Shown here one piece after another: positions 1-6,122 of a stretch of 16,411 nt of DNA. Location: assembly GCA_031413115.1 (NCBI GenBank), contig JANOEH010000098.1, forward strand, positions 1-16,411, written 5' to 3'. This stretch comes from JANPEF01 sp031413115 (GTDB lineage Bacteria; Eisenbacteria; RBG-16-71-46; DASYSL01). How positions within the stretch are numbered: the first letter of the stretch is position 1; each line of letters starts with the position of its first letter. The position numbers were made by a program, and so were the translations under genes. The notes beneath the pieces were generated by a model, which worked only from the letters and a program-made list of their open reading frames with translations, made no database searches and was not told where the DNA came from.

Positions 1-546
1 GCCGATGCCGGGGCGCTGCTGTGCCGGGCCGCGAACATCGAGCCTGCGGCGGTCGTTGGGGACTTCGACTCGATCCCCAGCGCGGCCCTGGCCGCCTTCC
101 CCCCCGACCGACTCCACCCCTCGACCGATCCCGAGTCGAACGACCTCGAGAAGTCGCTCGCCTGGGTGACAGCCCGGTTCGGCGTCACCGCGGAGGTCAC
201 GCTCGCCGCGGGGGGCGGCGTCGACGGCGGGCGGATCGACCACGCGCTGGCGAACCTGGGCCCGCTCCTGCGTGAGCCGCATGCCCGAATCTCCATGCTC
301 GACGGGGAGGGCCGCCTGTTTGCGCTGCGCCACGGTCGGCTCACGGCCCGCGGCCTGGCCGGCCGGCGCCTGTCGATCCTGCCGTGGTCCCTGCACGGCG
401 TCACGGTCAGCGAACACGGCGTGCGCTATCCGCTCGATCACGACCGACTCGTGCTCGGCGGCCGCGGGGTGAGCAACGAGATCACCGCCGACGAGGCGAC
501 CGTGACCGTGCACGACGGGGTCGCGCTCGTCTGGGTGGAGTGTTGA
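1..546 (+). CDS. Thiamine pyrophosphokinase, 5'-truncated by window edge
   Basis: Transfers pyrophosphate from ATP to thiamine to make thiamine diphosphate in the cytoplasm. The frame is open from base 1 and the start codon lies outside the window; 181 residues remain, so roughly 30 N-terminal residues are missing against a usual length of about 210. Seen directly: the GDFDSI motif near the start, the STDPESNDLEKSLAW segment (the D-x-x-D-x-E-K nucleotide/metal-binding region of the family), and GGVDGGRIDHALANL, the conserved GGRxDH stretch. The C-terminal beta-rich thiamine-binding part follows and ends with a TGA at 544-546. The next gene starts inside this stop region, so the two are probably translationally coupled. 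No other thiamine gene is visible. Confidence 0.93.
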   Translation, partial: ADAGALLCRAANIEPAAVVGDFDSIPSAALAAFPPDRLHPSTDPESNDLEKSLAWVTARFGVTAEVTLAAGGGVDGGRIDHALANLGPLLREPHARISMLDGEGRLFALRHGRLTARGLAGRRLSILPWSLHGVTVSEHGVRYPLDHDRLVLGGRGVSNEITADEATVTVHDGVALVWVEC

Positions 547-1289
547 CGCTCGATGACTGGAGCGGACTCGCGCGCACGCCCGCGGGCGTCGCGCTCACGC
601 TCGCGATCGGACTGGTCTATCCCCTGGTCGGCTGGTTCCGCTTTCGCCGTCTCGAGCGGCGCCCCGATCCGCTGCCGCGCCGCGAGAAGCTCGCGCTGTA
701 CGCCAGCATCGTCGTGTCGCAATGGTCGCTCGTCGCCGCGACCGCGCTCGTGCTGGGGGCGCACGGTCGCTCCCTCGTCGACATCGGTCAGGGGCCCGGC
801 TTCGCGCCGCTGCGCACGGTGTTTCTGGCCGGCGGATTGCTGGCCGGGTTCGCCGTCCTGTCGTGGGTCACCACGCGCTCGCTCGCCGCGGCGGGACCGG
901 AGGACCTGCCGCCGCACGTGCGGCGCGCGGGGCGGATTCTGCCGCGCGACGCCGTCGAGATCGCGGGCTTCGTTCCGGTCGCGATCACGGCCGGTGTCTG
1001 TGAAGAGGTGCTCTACCGTGGGTGGCTGCCGTGGGCCCTCGCCGGCTGGGCGGGCTCAGTGCTGGTGGGCTTCATCGCTGCCGCCGCGGTGTTCGGCTTC
1101 GGCCACCTCTATCAGGGGCGCAACGGGGTCGTGCTCACGGGGTTGCTCGGCCTCGCGCTCGGCGCGGCCGTGGCGTGGAGCGGCAGCCTGCTGCCGGGGC
1201 AGGCGCTGCACGTCGCCGTCGACCTGGTGAACGGCATCGCCGTTGGCGCGGCGCTGTCGCGCATGGCGCGGTCGGGACGGGTTAGGTAG
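540..1289 (+). CDS. CPBP-family intramembrane glutamic/metallo-protease
   Basis: A 249-residue integral membrane protein of the CPBP (Abi/CAAX prenyl protease-like) family. The three signature motifs are all present: EE-x-x-x-R at residues 155-160 (CEEVLYR), FGFGH ending at His189, and H-x-x-x-D at residues 224-228 (HVAVD). Several hydrophobic segments surround them, the catalytic residues lying in the C-terminal half. I chose the GTG at 540, which overlaps the preceding stop by seven bases; a TTG at 543 giving a TTGA overlap is the alternative, and an ATG much further upstream would mean a long out-of-frame overlap. Family members process prenylated proteins or bacteriocins, or act in membrane-protein quality control, but the substrate here cannot be told. 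Confidence 0.88.
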   Translation: MLTLDDWSGLARTPAGVALTLAIGLVYPLVGWFRFRRLERRPDPLPRREKLALYASIVVSQWSLVAATALVLGAHGRSLVDIGQGPGFAPLRTVFLAGGLLAGFAVLSWVTTRSLAAAGPEDLPPHVRRAGRILPRDAVEIAGFVPVAITAGVCEEVLYRGWLPWALAGWAGSVLVGFIAAAAVFGFGHLYQGRNGVVLTGLLGLALGAAVAWSGSLLPGQALHVAVDLVNGIAVGAALSRMARSGRVR

Positions 1290-1298
1290 ACTCCGGGC

Positions 1299-2405
1299 AT
1301 GAGCACGCCCACGCCCACGACCGTCGACGCGCCGCTGCCGCTCTCCACCTACGAACGCCTGCCCGACGCCGAGCTCGACGCGCGAATCCGCGCCGCGAAG
1401 ACCGCGCTGGGCCGGCGCCTGATCATCCTCGGGCATCACTACCAGCGCGACGAGGTCGTGCAGTACGCCGACTTCCTGGGCGACTCGTACAAGCTATCGC
1501 AGCGCGGCGCCGCCGCCGATGCCGATTACATCGTGTTCTGCGGTGTGCACTTCATGGCCGAGAGCGCCGACGTGCTGGCGAAGCCGCACCAGCGCGTGAT
1601 CCTGCCCGACCTGGGCGCCGGCTGCTCGATGGCCGACATGGCCGACATCGCCGACGTGGAGGAGGCGTGGGACGCGCTGACCCGCGATCACGGTGACACG
1701 TTCGTGCCCATCACGTACATGAACTCGACGGCGGCGATCAAGGCGTTCGTCGGGAAGCACGGCGGGCTGGTCTGCACGTCGTCCAACGCCCGCGGCGCGT
1801 TCGAGTGGGCGTGGGCGCGCAGGGAGCGCATCTTCTTCCTGCCCGACGAGCACCTGGGCCGCAACACCGGCGCGGGTCTCGGCCTCTCGCTCGAGTCGAT
1901 CGGACTGTGGGATCCGCGCCTCGACCCGCGGGCCGCGCTGGCCGCGATCCCGCGCGACACCCGCCTGGTCGTGTGGCGGGGCTACTGCTCGGTGCACCAG
2001 CGTTTCACGCCCGAGCAGGCCCATTTCCTGCGCAGGGAGATTCCGGGCCTGCGCGTCATCTGCCATCCGGAGTGCAAGTACGAGACCTGCCAGGCCGCCG
2101 ACCTGGTCGGCTCGACGGACTTCATCATCCGCACGATCGAAGCCTCGCCCGCGGGCTCGCAGTGGGCGGTGGGCACCGAGATCCACCTCGTCAACCGCCT
2201 CGCCGCACAGCACCCGGATCGGATGATCATCTCGATGCAGCAGAACGTGTGCGCCTGCGCCACCATGTACCGCATCGACCCGGTGCACCTGTGCTGGGTG
2301 CTCGAGAACCTGGTCGCCGGGCACGTGGTCAACGAGATCACGGTCGGCGACGAGACGATCCGCTGGGCGCGCCTGGCCCTGGAGCGGATGCTCGAGGTGA
2401 AATAG
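1299..2405 (+). CDS. nadA: Quinolinate synthase A
   Basis: Condenses iminoaspartate with dihydroxyacetone phosphate to give quinolinate, a step of de novo NAD synthesis, using a [4Fe-4S] cluster. The 368-residue protein is of the longer Bacillus-like type. Seen: ILGHHYQRDEV near residue 44, GDSYKLS at 61-67, CGVHFMAES at 81-89, and the probable cluster ligands Cys109 (in GAGCSMAD), Cys259 (in HPEC) and Cys320 (in CACATM). Assignment of the three ligands follows the known family pattern. The ATG lies 10 bases after the protease stop, with only a weak ribosome binding site, suggesting readthrough from the upstream genes. No nadB or nadC is present in the window. Confidence 0.97.
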   Translation: MSTPTPTTVDAPLPLSTYERLPDAELDARIRAAKTALGRRLIILGHHYQRDEVVQYADFLGDSYKLSQRGAAADADYIVFCGVHFMAESADVLAKPHQRVILPDLGAGCSMADMADIADVEEAWDALTRDHGDTFVPITYMNSTAAIKAFVGKHGGLVCTSSNARGAFEWAWARRERIFFLPDEHLGRNTGAGLGLSLESIGLWDPRLDPRAALAAIPRDTRLVVWRGYCSVHQRFTPEQAHFLRREIPGLRVICHPECKYETCQAADLVGSTDFIIRTIEASPAGSQWAVGTEIHLVNRLAAQHPDRMIISMQQNVCACATMYRIDPVHLCWVLENLVAGHVVNEITVGDETIRWARLALERMLEVK

Positions 2406-2438
2406 TCAGGACCAGCTTCGCCCCCGGAGGAGATGAGC

Positions 2439-2663
2439 ATGGAACGAAAGCGTGACTGGGGAAACTGGGACGACCTGAGCGTTTCAGAGAAGATCGAGCG
2501 CGTGCAGGAGATGTGGGACGACCTTGCGGCGTCGGGAGAAGAGTCGGAATTGACGCCGGAACAACTTGCGGAGATCGAGAGACGGGAGGTCGCGGCTCGG
2601 AACTTCACCGGAAAGCTGTCTTCCTGGGCCGAAGTCCGGCGACGTCTGGAGCACCGGACTTGA
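2439..2663 (+). CDS. Addiction-module antitoxin (Unstab_antitox/PF09720-like)
   Basis: A small, charged protein of about 74 residues resembling the putative addiction-module component family that neutralises ParE/RelE-type toxins. The pattern is recognisable: an LSVSEKIERVQEMWDDLAAS helix, an LTPEQLAEIERRE segment, and a C-terminal SSWAEVRRRLE toxin-binding tail. I chose the ATG at 2439 because the strong GGAGGAG at 2426-2432 sits six bases in front of it; the in-frame ATG at 2433 would overlap that site. The gene begins 33 bases after nadA and its TGA overlaps the TTG start of the toxin by four bases, the usual coupled antitoxin-toxin order. Family assignment rests on pattern recognition. 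Confidence 0.85.
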   Translation: MERKRDWGNWDDLSVSEKIERVQEMWDDLAASGEESELTPEQLAEIERREVAARNFTGKLSSWAEVRRRLEHRT

Positions 2664-3106
2664 GATCCACGATCGAGTTCACGGGTGAGGCAGACGAGGA
2701 AATTCGAGTTGCCTACGCATGGTATCGGGGACAGGGACCCGGATTGGGGATCCAGTTCCTGCTCGCGCTGGAGCAAACCCTGGACGGGGTTCGGGCCCAT
2801 CCTTCCGCGTATCAGATCGTCCGGGGAATGACGCGGCGCGCAATCGTTCGGCGATTTCCCTACGTTGTGCTCTACTTCTCGATCGCTGATCGGATCATCG
2901 TCACGGGAGTGTTTCACGAGCGAAGAAGTCCGTCCCAGTGGTCCGATCGAATTCGCGATCGGATTCCCGCACCGCCTATCCGAGGGCGGCGAGGATTTCC
3001 GATTCCTTCGCCGCCGCCAATCCGGCCACCCGCGGCGCATCCGCCGGCCGCGTCGCGTCCCAGTCGAGCGTCGCTTCGATCGTCTCCTCGAGCGGGCGGA
3101 AGGTGA
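2660..3106 (+). CDS. ParE/RelE-superfamily toxin with C-terminal extension
   Basis: Partner toxin of the preceding antitoxin. The first ~97 residues fit the ParE/RelE fold: IEFTGEADEEIRVAYAWY, then LEQTLDGVRAHPSAYQ, RRAIVRRFPYVVLYF and the closing HERRSPSQWSDR. ParE members poison DNA gyrase, RelE members cleave mRNA; the sequence alone does not separate the two. The start is the TTG at 2660, overlapping the antitoxin stop as TTGA. The frame does not close where the family normally ends (about 2955); it continues for some 50 Pro/Arg-rich residues to a TGA at 3104-3106, entirely antisense to the end of the converging epimerase gene. The tail looks like noncoding readthrough after loss of the original stop. 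Confidence 0.82.
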   Translation: MRSTIEFTGEADEEIRVAYAWYRGQGPGLGIQFLLALEQTLDGVRAHPSAYQIVRGMTRRAIVRRFPYVVLYFSIADRIIVTGVFHERRSPSQWSDRIRDRIPAPPIRGRRGFPIPSPPPIRPPAAHPPAASRPSRASLRSSPRAGGR

Positions 3107-4031
3107 GGCCGGCGCCGCGCGCTTTTGCGTTGTCGCTCCGCATGAAGCCGGCCATGTCGGCCTCGCTCTCCGGAATCCACAGCGGCATCTCCATCCAGGA
3201 TCCGACTTCTCGCGCCAGCAGCGTCGCATCGTCGACCCAGCGCAGGATGGCCGGCGGGCCGCCGCGTCGCGCCGCCACGTGCGTGCACGCGGCGAGCACG
3301 TCGCCGAACGGGATCGGCGCCGCGGGACCCGTCGCCAGGTAGACGCCGCGGCGCTTGTCCTCGAGCGCGCGGACCATCCACTCGCCGAGGTCGCGCACGT
3401 CGATGAACTGCGTGCCGCGCTCCGGCCGTCCGGGCGCCAGCACCGTGCCGCCCCTCATCAGGCGCGCCGGCCAGTAGGTGAAGCGGTCCGTGTGGTCGAA
3501 CGGGCCGACGACGAGCCCCGGGCGGACGATCAGCGCCCGGCCTGGCATCGCGGTTTCGGCGGCTTCCTCGCACAACGCCTTCAGGGGACCATAGAACGGG
3601 CCCAGCTTCGCCGCGGGGATGGGCCCGTCGGCGGACAGCGAGGCGACTTCCGATTCCTGCTCGGGCGTGAGGCGCCCGACGGTTGCGGACTCGTTCGCCG
3701 CCGGCGTGGCGTGATCGGCGTGCGCCGAGATGCTCGAGACGACGAGGTACGCATCGGTCGCCGGCGCGAAGAAGACGGCCGCGCTCGCGACGTCACGTGG
3801 CAGGTACGCCGCCGTGTCGATGACCGCGTCGAAGCGCCGGCCGCGCAGGGCGCCGAAGCCGTCAGGGCCGTCACCGCGTGTGCGGTCGCCGTGCACCTGT
3901 TCCACGTCGGGATAGGCGCCGGGGTCCTGCTTCCCGCGGTTGAACAGGGTGAGGTCGTGACCGCACGCGCGGGCCGCGTCGACGACCGCGCGGCCCAGGA
4001 ACTTGGTGCCGCCGAGGACGAGCAGCTTCAT
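2976..4031 (-). CDS. NAD-dependent epimerase/dehydratase (extended SDR)
   Basis: A 351-residue cytosolic oxidoreductase-like protein of the extended short-chain dehydrogenase family. The N-terminal Rossmann nucleotide-binding motif is GGTKFLG at residues 7-13; the catalytic Tyr-x-x-x-Lys is YGPLK at 147-151, with the SSIS segment near residue 100 supplying the Ser. The RPGLVVGP and QFIDVRDLGEW segments are typical of sugar-nucleotide epimerases, but the substrate is unknown. The ATG at 4031 has GGAG eight bases in front. It lies 23 bases after pdxH and is probably the last gene of the regulator-pdxH-epimerase operon. Its 3' end overlaps the converging toxin frame by 131 bases. Confidence 0.93.
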   Translation of the reverse strand: MKLLVLGGTKFLGRAVVDAARACGHDLTLFNRGKQDPGAYPDVEQVHGDRTRGDGPDGFGALRGRRFDAVIDTAAYLPRDVASAAVFFAPATDAYLVVSSISAHADHATPAANESATVGRLTPEQESEVASLSADGPIPAAKLGPFYGPLKALCEEAAETAMPGRALIVRPGLVVGPFDHTDRFTYWPARLMRGGTVLAPGRPERGTQFIDVRDLGEWMVRALEDKRRGVYLATGPAAPIPFGDVLAACTHVAARRGGPPAILRWVDDATLLAREVGSWMEMPLWIPESEADMAGFMRSDNAKARGAGLTFRPLEETIEATLDWDATRPADAPRVAGLAAAKESEILAALG

Positions 4032-4054
4032 GGACGGATCTCCGTGGGGGACGG

Positions 4055-4699
4055 TTACGGCCAGAGTCGGGCGACGGACCAGCCGGCGCCGGCGCGCTCG
4101 AAGCGGAATCGATCGTGGAAGCGGTTCGCCTGGCCCTGCCAGAACTCGATCGCGGTGGCGCGCAGGCGATAGCCGCCCCAGTGCGCGGGGCGCGGGACGG
4201 TGTCCCCGGGCCAGCGGACGTCGCTCGCGACGTACGCGGCCTGCATCGCCGCGCGATCGGCGACCGGGCGACTCTGCTGCGATGTCGCAGCGGCGAGCCG
4301 GCTGGCGCGCGGGCGCGTCGCCCAGTACGCATCGCTCTCGGCAGCGCTCACGCGGGCGACCATGCCCTCGATGCGCACCTGGCGTTCGAGCGGTTCCCAG
4401 AAGAACGCGAGCGCCGCGTGCGGATTGGCGGCAAGCTCCGCTCCCTTGCGACCTTCGTAGCTGGTGTAGAACGAGAACCCGCCGTCGTCATCGATGTCCT
4501 TGAGCAGCACCCAGCGCAGCGACGGCGCTCCGGCGAGGGTTGCCGTCGCCAGCGTCACCGCCTCGGGCATCGCGAGGCCGGCCGCGGCCGCCGTCGCGTA
4601 CCAGGCGCGGAACGCCGCGATCGGATCGACACCCAGGTCGGCGAGCTCGAGCGGGGGGCGGGCGCGCCGGGCGGCGCGCTCCTCGTCGGAGTGGCGCAT
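4055..4699 (-). CDS. pdxH: Pyridoxamine/pyridoxine 5'-phosphate oxidase
   Basis: FMN-dependent enzyme oxidising pyridoxine or pyridoxamine 5'-phosphate to pyridoxal 5'-phosphate. The 214-residue length matches the family (E. coli 218). Seen: FRAWYATAAAAGL, the FMN-binding RWVLLKDIDDDGGFSFYT and GRKGAELAANPHAAL, the WEPLERQVRIEG dimer segment, and a C-terminal HWGGYRLRATAIEFWQGQ followed by NRFHDR, where the conserved substrate-binding residues lie; it ends in RLWP, like the usual RLxP. The ATG overlaps the stop of the upstream LytTR regulator by one base (TGATG) and lacks a good ribosome binding site, so translation is probably coupled to it. Confidence 0.96.
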   Translation of the reverse strand: MRHSDEERAARRARPPLELADLGVDPIAAFRAWYATAAAAGLAMPEAVTLATATLAGAPSLRWVLLKDIDDDGGFSFYTSYEGRKGAELAANPHAALAFFWEPLERQVRIEGMVARVSAAESDAYWATRPRASRLAAATSQQSRPVADRAAMQAAYVASDVRWPGDTVPRPAHWGGYRLRATAIEFWQGQANRFHDRFRFERAGAGWSVARLWP

Positions 4700-5505
4700 C
4701 AGGCGCCCAGCCGGTCGCGCAGCGCACGGGCGCGCGCGCGCGCCACCGGCACCTCAGTGCGCGCCTCGTCGCGCAGCGTGAGTGCGTACGTGCCGGCGAA
4801 CCCGGGCCGCAGCGCCACTGCGAAGTCGAGGTTGACGATCGCACTCCGGTGCACGCGCACGAAACGCGACGTGTCGAGGCGCCGTTCGAGCTGGTCGAGC
4901 GTGAAGTTCACGTAGTGGCGGTCCTTTGCGCTGGCGGCGAAGACGAGCTTCTCCTCGGCGCCGAACCACAGGATCTCCTCGGCGCGCAGGATGAGCTGTC
5001 GCGTGCCGACGCGCACCGTCAGCCGATCGAGCGCGGGCTCGGCTCCTGGCGCTGCGCAACCTGCCGCGCCACCTCGCTCAGCGACCGCAGCGAGCAGTTG
5101 CGCCAGGCGCTGCGACAGGTCCTGGGGGCGCGCCAGGTCGCGCCGCGCGCGGGCGAGCGCGTCGGCGAGACGCTCGACGCGGAACGGCTTGAGCAGGTAG
5201 TCGACGGCCTCGGCCTCGAACGCGCGCACGGCGTAGTGGTCGAACGCGGTGACGAACACGACGGCCGTCCCCGGCGCGAGGCGGGGCAGGAGCGCGAAGC
5301 CGTCCTCGCCCGGCATCTGGATGTCGAGCAGGACGAGCTCCGGCGACGTCGCGGCGGCCACGCGCGCGGCCTCGTCGACGGAGCCCGCCTCGCCCACGAT
5401 CGCAGCCCCGCCGATCTCGTCGAGCAGCCGACGCGCGCGGGCGCGGGCCAGCGGCTCGTCGTCGACGATCAGGACGCGGAGGGGCGGCGGGGCGGGCGTG
5501 GTCAT
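4699..5505 (-). CDS. LytTR-family DNA-binding response regulator
   Basis: A 268-residue cytosolic transcription regulator. Receiver domain at residues 9-125: acidic pocket Asp15/Asp16, phosphoacceptor Asp61 in LLDIQMPGEDG, Thr86 in FVTAF and Lys106 in LLKPF. A variable linker is followed by a LytTR DNA-binding domain at about 162-266 (ILWFGAEEKLVF, HYVNFTLDQLE, FVRVHRSAIVNL). Such regulators are phosphorylated by LytS-type kinases and bind pairs of short direct repeats about 21 bp apart. The ATG at 5505 is preferred over an in-frame start at 5541; AGGA lies eight bases ahead of it. The probable partner kinase is at 9210-10334, not adjacent. Followed with one-base overlap by pdxH. Confidence 0.95.
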   Translation of the reverse strand: MTTPAPPPLRVLIVDDEPLARARARRLLDEIGGAAIVGEAGSVDEAARVAAATSPELVLLDIQMPGEDGFALLPRLAPGTAVVFVTAFDHYAVRAFEAEAVDYLLKPFRVERLADALARARRDLARPQDLSQRLAQLLAAVAERGGAAGCAAPGAEPALDRLTVRVGTRQLILRAEEILWFGAEEKLVFAASAKDRHYVNFTLDQLERRLDTSRFVRVHRSAIVNLDFAVALRPGFAGTYALTLRDEARTEVPVARARARALRDRLGA

Positions 5506-5512
5506 GGGGGCG

Positions 5513-5548
5513 ATCCTACTCCGGCCCGCAAGTCGAGACAATCGAGAC
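5513..5548 (-). promoter_or_regulatory. Candidate promoter of the LytTR regulator operon
   Basis: Reading the minus strand, TTGTCT (5541-5536) and TAGGAT (5518-5513) stand exactly 17 bases apart and resemble sigma-70 -35 and -10 boxes (four of six matches each). Transcription would begin at about 5506, next to the ATG at 5505, giving a leaderless or nearly leaderless mRNA. A 7-bp direct repeat TCGAGAC with 9-bp period (5533-5539 and 5542-5548) overlaps the -35 side. The -10 box also contains the AGGA that could serve as a ribosome binding site, so only one of the two readings may be right. Confidence 0.35.
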
Positions 5549-5550
5549 CC

Positions 5551-5584
5551 TTGTGGGTGGCCTACAGTGTGAATACAATGTAGG
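5551..5584 (+). promoter_or_regulatory. brnTA promoter with overlapping palindromic operator
   Basis: TTGTGG (5551-5556), a 17-base spacer and TACAAT (5574-5579) form a plausible sigma-70 promoter. Over it lies an imperfect palindrome of the form TACA-n-TGT-nnnn-ACA-n-TGTA (5563-5582), inside a wider CCTACA...TGTAGG inverted repeat (5561-5566 and 5579-5584, 12 bases between). BrnA-type antitoxins are DNA-binding autorepressors, so this is the expected operator position. The brnT ATG at 5586 is at or beside the predicted transcription start, implying a leaderless mRNA. Confidence 0.6.
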
Positions 5585-5585
5585 C

Positions 5586-5882
5586 ATGGCCGCGATCCGC
5601 ATCGAATGGGACGAGCGCAAGAACACCCTCAATCTGCGCAAGCATGGGATCTCCTTCGACGAAGCGGAGTCGGTGTTTGCAGATGAAAACGCCCTCCTCC
5701 TGGCGGACCCGGAGCACTCCGAGGAGGAGGATCGGTTCATCCTGATGGGCCTGGGCCGTTCGCTTCGGGTCCTGCTCGTCTTTCACTGATACCGGAGAAG
5801 CGACGACGTGATCCGGATCTTCTCCGCCCGCAAGGCCTCGCGCGCCGAGCGGGACCAGTATGCGCGAAGGTGGCCCCGATGA
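5586..5882 (+). pseudogene. brnT: BrnT-family (DUF497) toxin gene interrupted by an in-frame UGA
   Basis: BrnT toxins are small ribonucleases of RelE-like fold paired with BrnA. The first 67 residues are a good match: IRIEWDERKNTLNLRKHGISF, EAESVFADENALLLADPEHS, EEDRFILMGLGRSLRVLLVFH. A TGA at 5787-5789 then interrupts the frame, but the same frame continues with a normal BrnT C-terminus (YRRSDDVIRIFSARKAS, then RAERDQYARRWPR) to a TGA at 5880-5882 that overlaps the brnA ATG as ATGA. Without the UGA the product would be 98 residues, the usual length. From memory many relatives read HCYR here, so the UGA replaces a Cys codon. The simplest view is a recent nonsense mutation (or base error) that disarms the toxin while the antitoxin stays intact. 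Confidence 0.82.
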
Positions 5883-6097
5883 AACGCGAGTATGACTTCA
5901 GCAAGGCGAAGCGCAATCCCTACGCGAAGCGCCTCAAGCGTCAGGTGACGATCCGCCTCGAAGAGGGAACGATCCGTTACTTCAAGGCGTTGGCGGAAGA
6001 GGTCGGCGTGCCCTACCAGACGCTGATCAACCTCTACCTGCGGGACTGTGCGGCGACGGAGCGGAAGTTGACGCTCAACTGGAAGCCGGCGGCCTGA
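5879..6097 (+). CDS. brnA: BrnA-like / CopG-like antitoxin
   Basis: A 72-residue basic protein, MKREYDFSKAKRNPYAKRLK at the N-terminus, then QVTIRLEEGTIRYFKALAEE and VGVPYQTLINLYLRDC, a ribbon-helix-helix-type layout found in antitoxins paired with BrnT. Such proteins bind and neutralise the toxin and repress their own promoter. I chose the ATG at 5879, which overlaps the final stop of the interrupted brnT frame as ATGA; GTG at 5870 is an alternative. GAAGGTGG just upstream can serve as ribosome binding site, so the gene may be translated independently although its coupling to brnT is broken by the internal UGA. It appears intact. Confidence 0.88.
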   Translation: MKREYDFSKAKRNPYAKRLKRQVTIRLEEGTIRYFKALAEEVGVPYQTLINLYLRDCAATERKLTLNWKPAA

Positions 6098-6103
6098 TGC
6101 GGT

Positions 6104-6118
6104 CGGCCCGGTGGGCCG
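6104..6118. terminator. Short GC hairpin between converging genes
   Basis: CGGCCC and GGGCCG with a three-base loop form a 6-bp stem between the end of brnA (6097) and the end of the minus-strand receptor gene (6123). There is no T-run on either side, so it is a weak candidate for a bidirectional transcription end. Confidence 0.3.
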
Positions 6119-6122
6119 GATC

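Noticed and set aside
2865..4172. Long open frame (435 codons) on the plus strand
   Set aside because: It lies antisense to the epimerase and part of pdxH, is Arg/Ala/Gly-rich with no recognisable motif, and is explained by the GC-rich codon use of the real genes.
4728..4744. Alternating GC run as a Z-DNA element
   Set aside because: It is explained by the Arg-Ala repeats at the end of the LytTR regulator and such runs are common in this GC-rich sequence.
5479..5510. G-run cluster as a G-quadruplex at the regulator start
   Set aside because: It lies on the strand opposite to the mRNA, is irregular, and reflects Pro-rich codons in the first residues.
4540..5583. Plus-strand open frame of 347 codons
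   Set aside because: Antisense shadow of the LytTR regulator and pdxH; no ribosome binding site and no protein-like motif.
5787..5825. A confident selenocysteine (SECIS) call in brnT
   Set aside because: The loop is too large, a competing CCGGA/TCCGG stem exists, and no selenocysteine gene is in the window; kept only as a testable alternative to a nonsense mutation.
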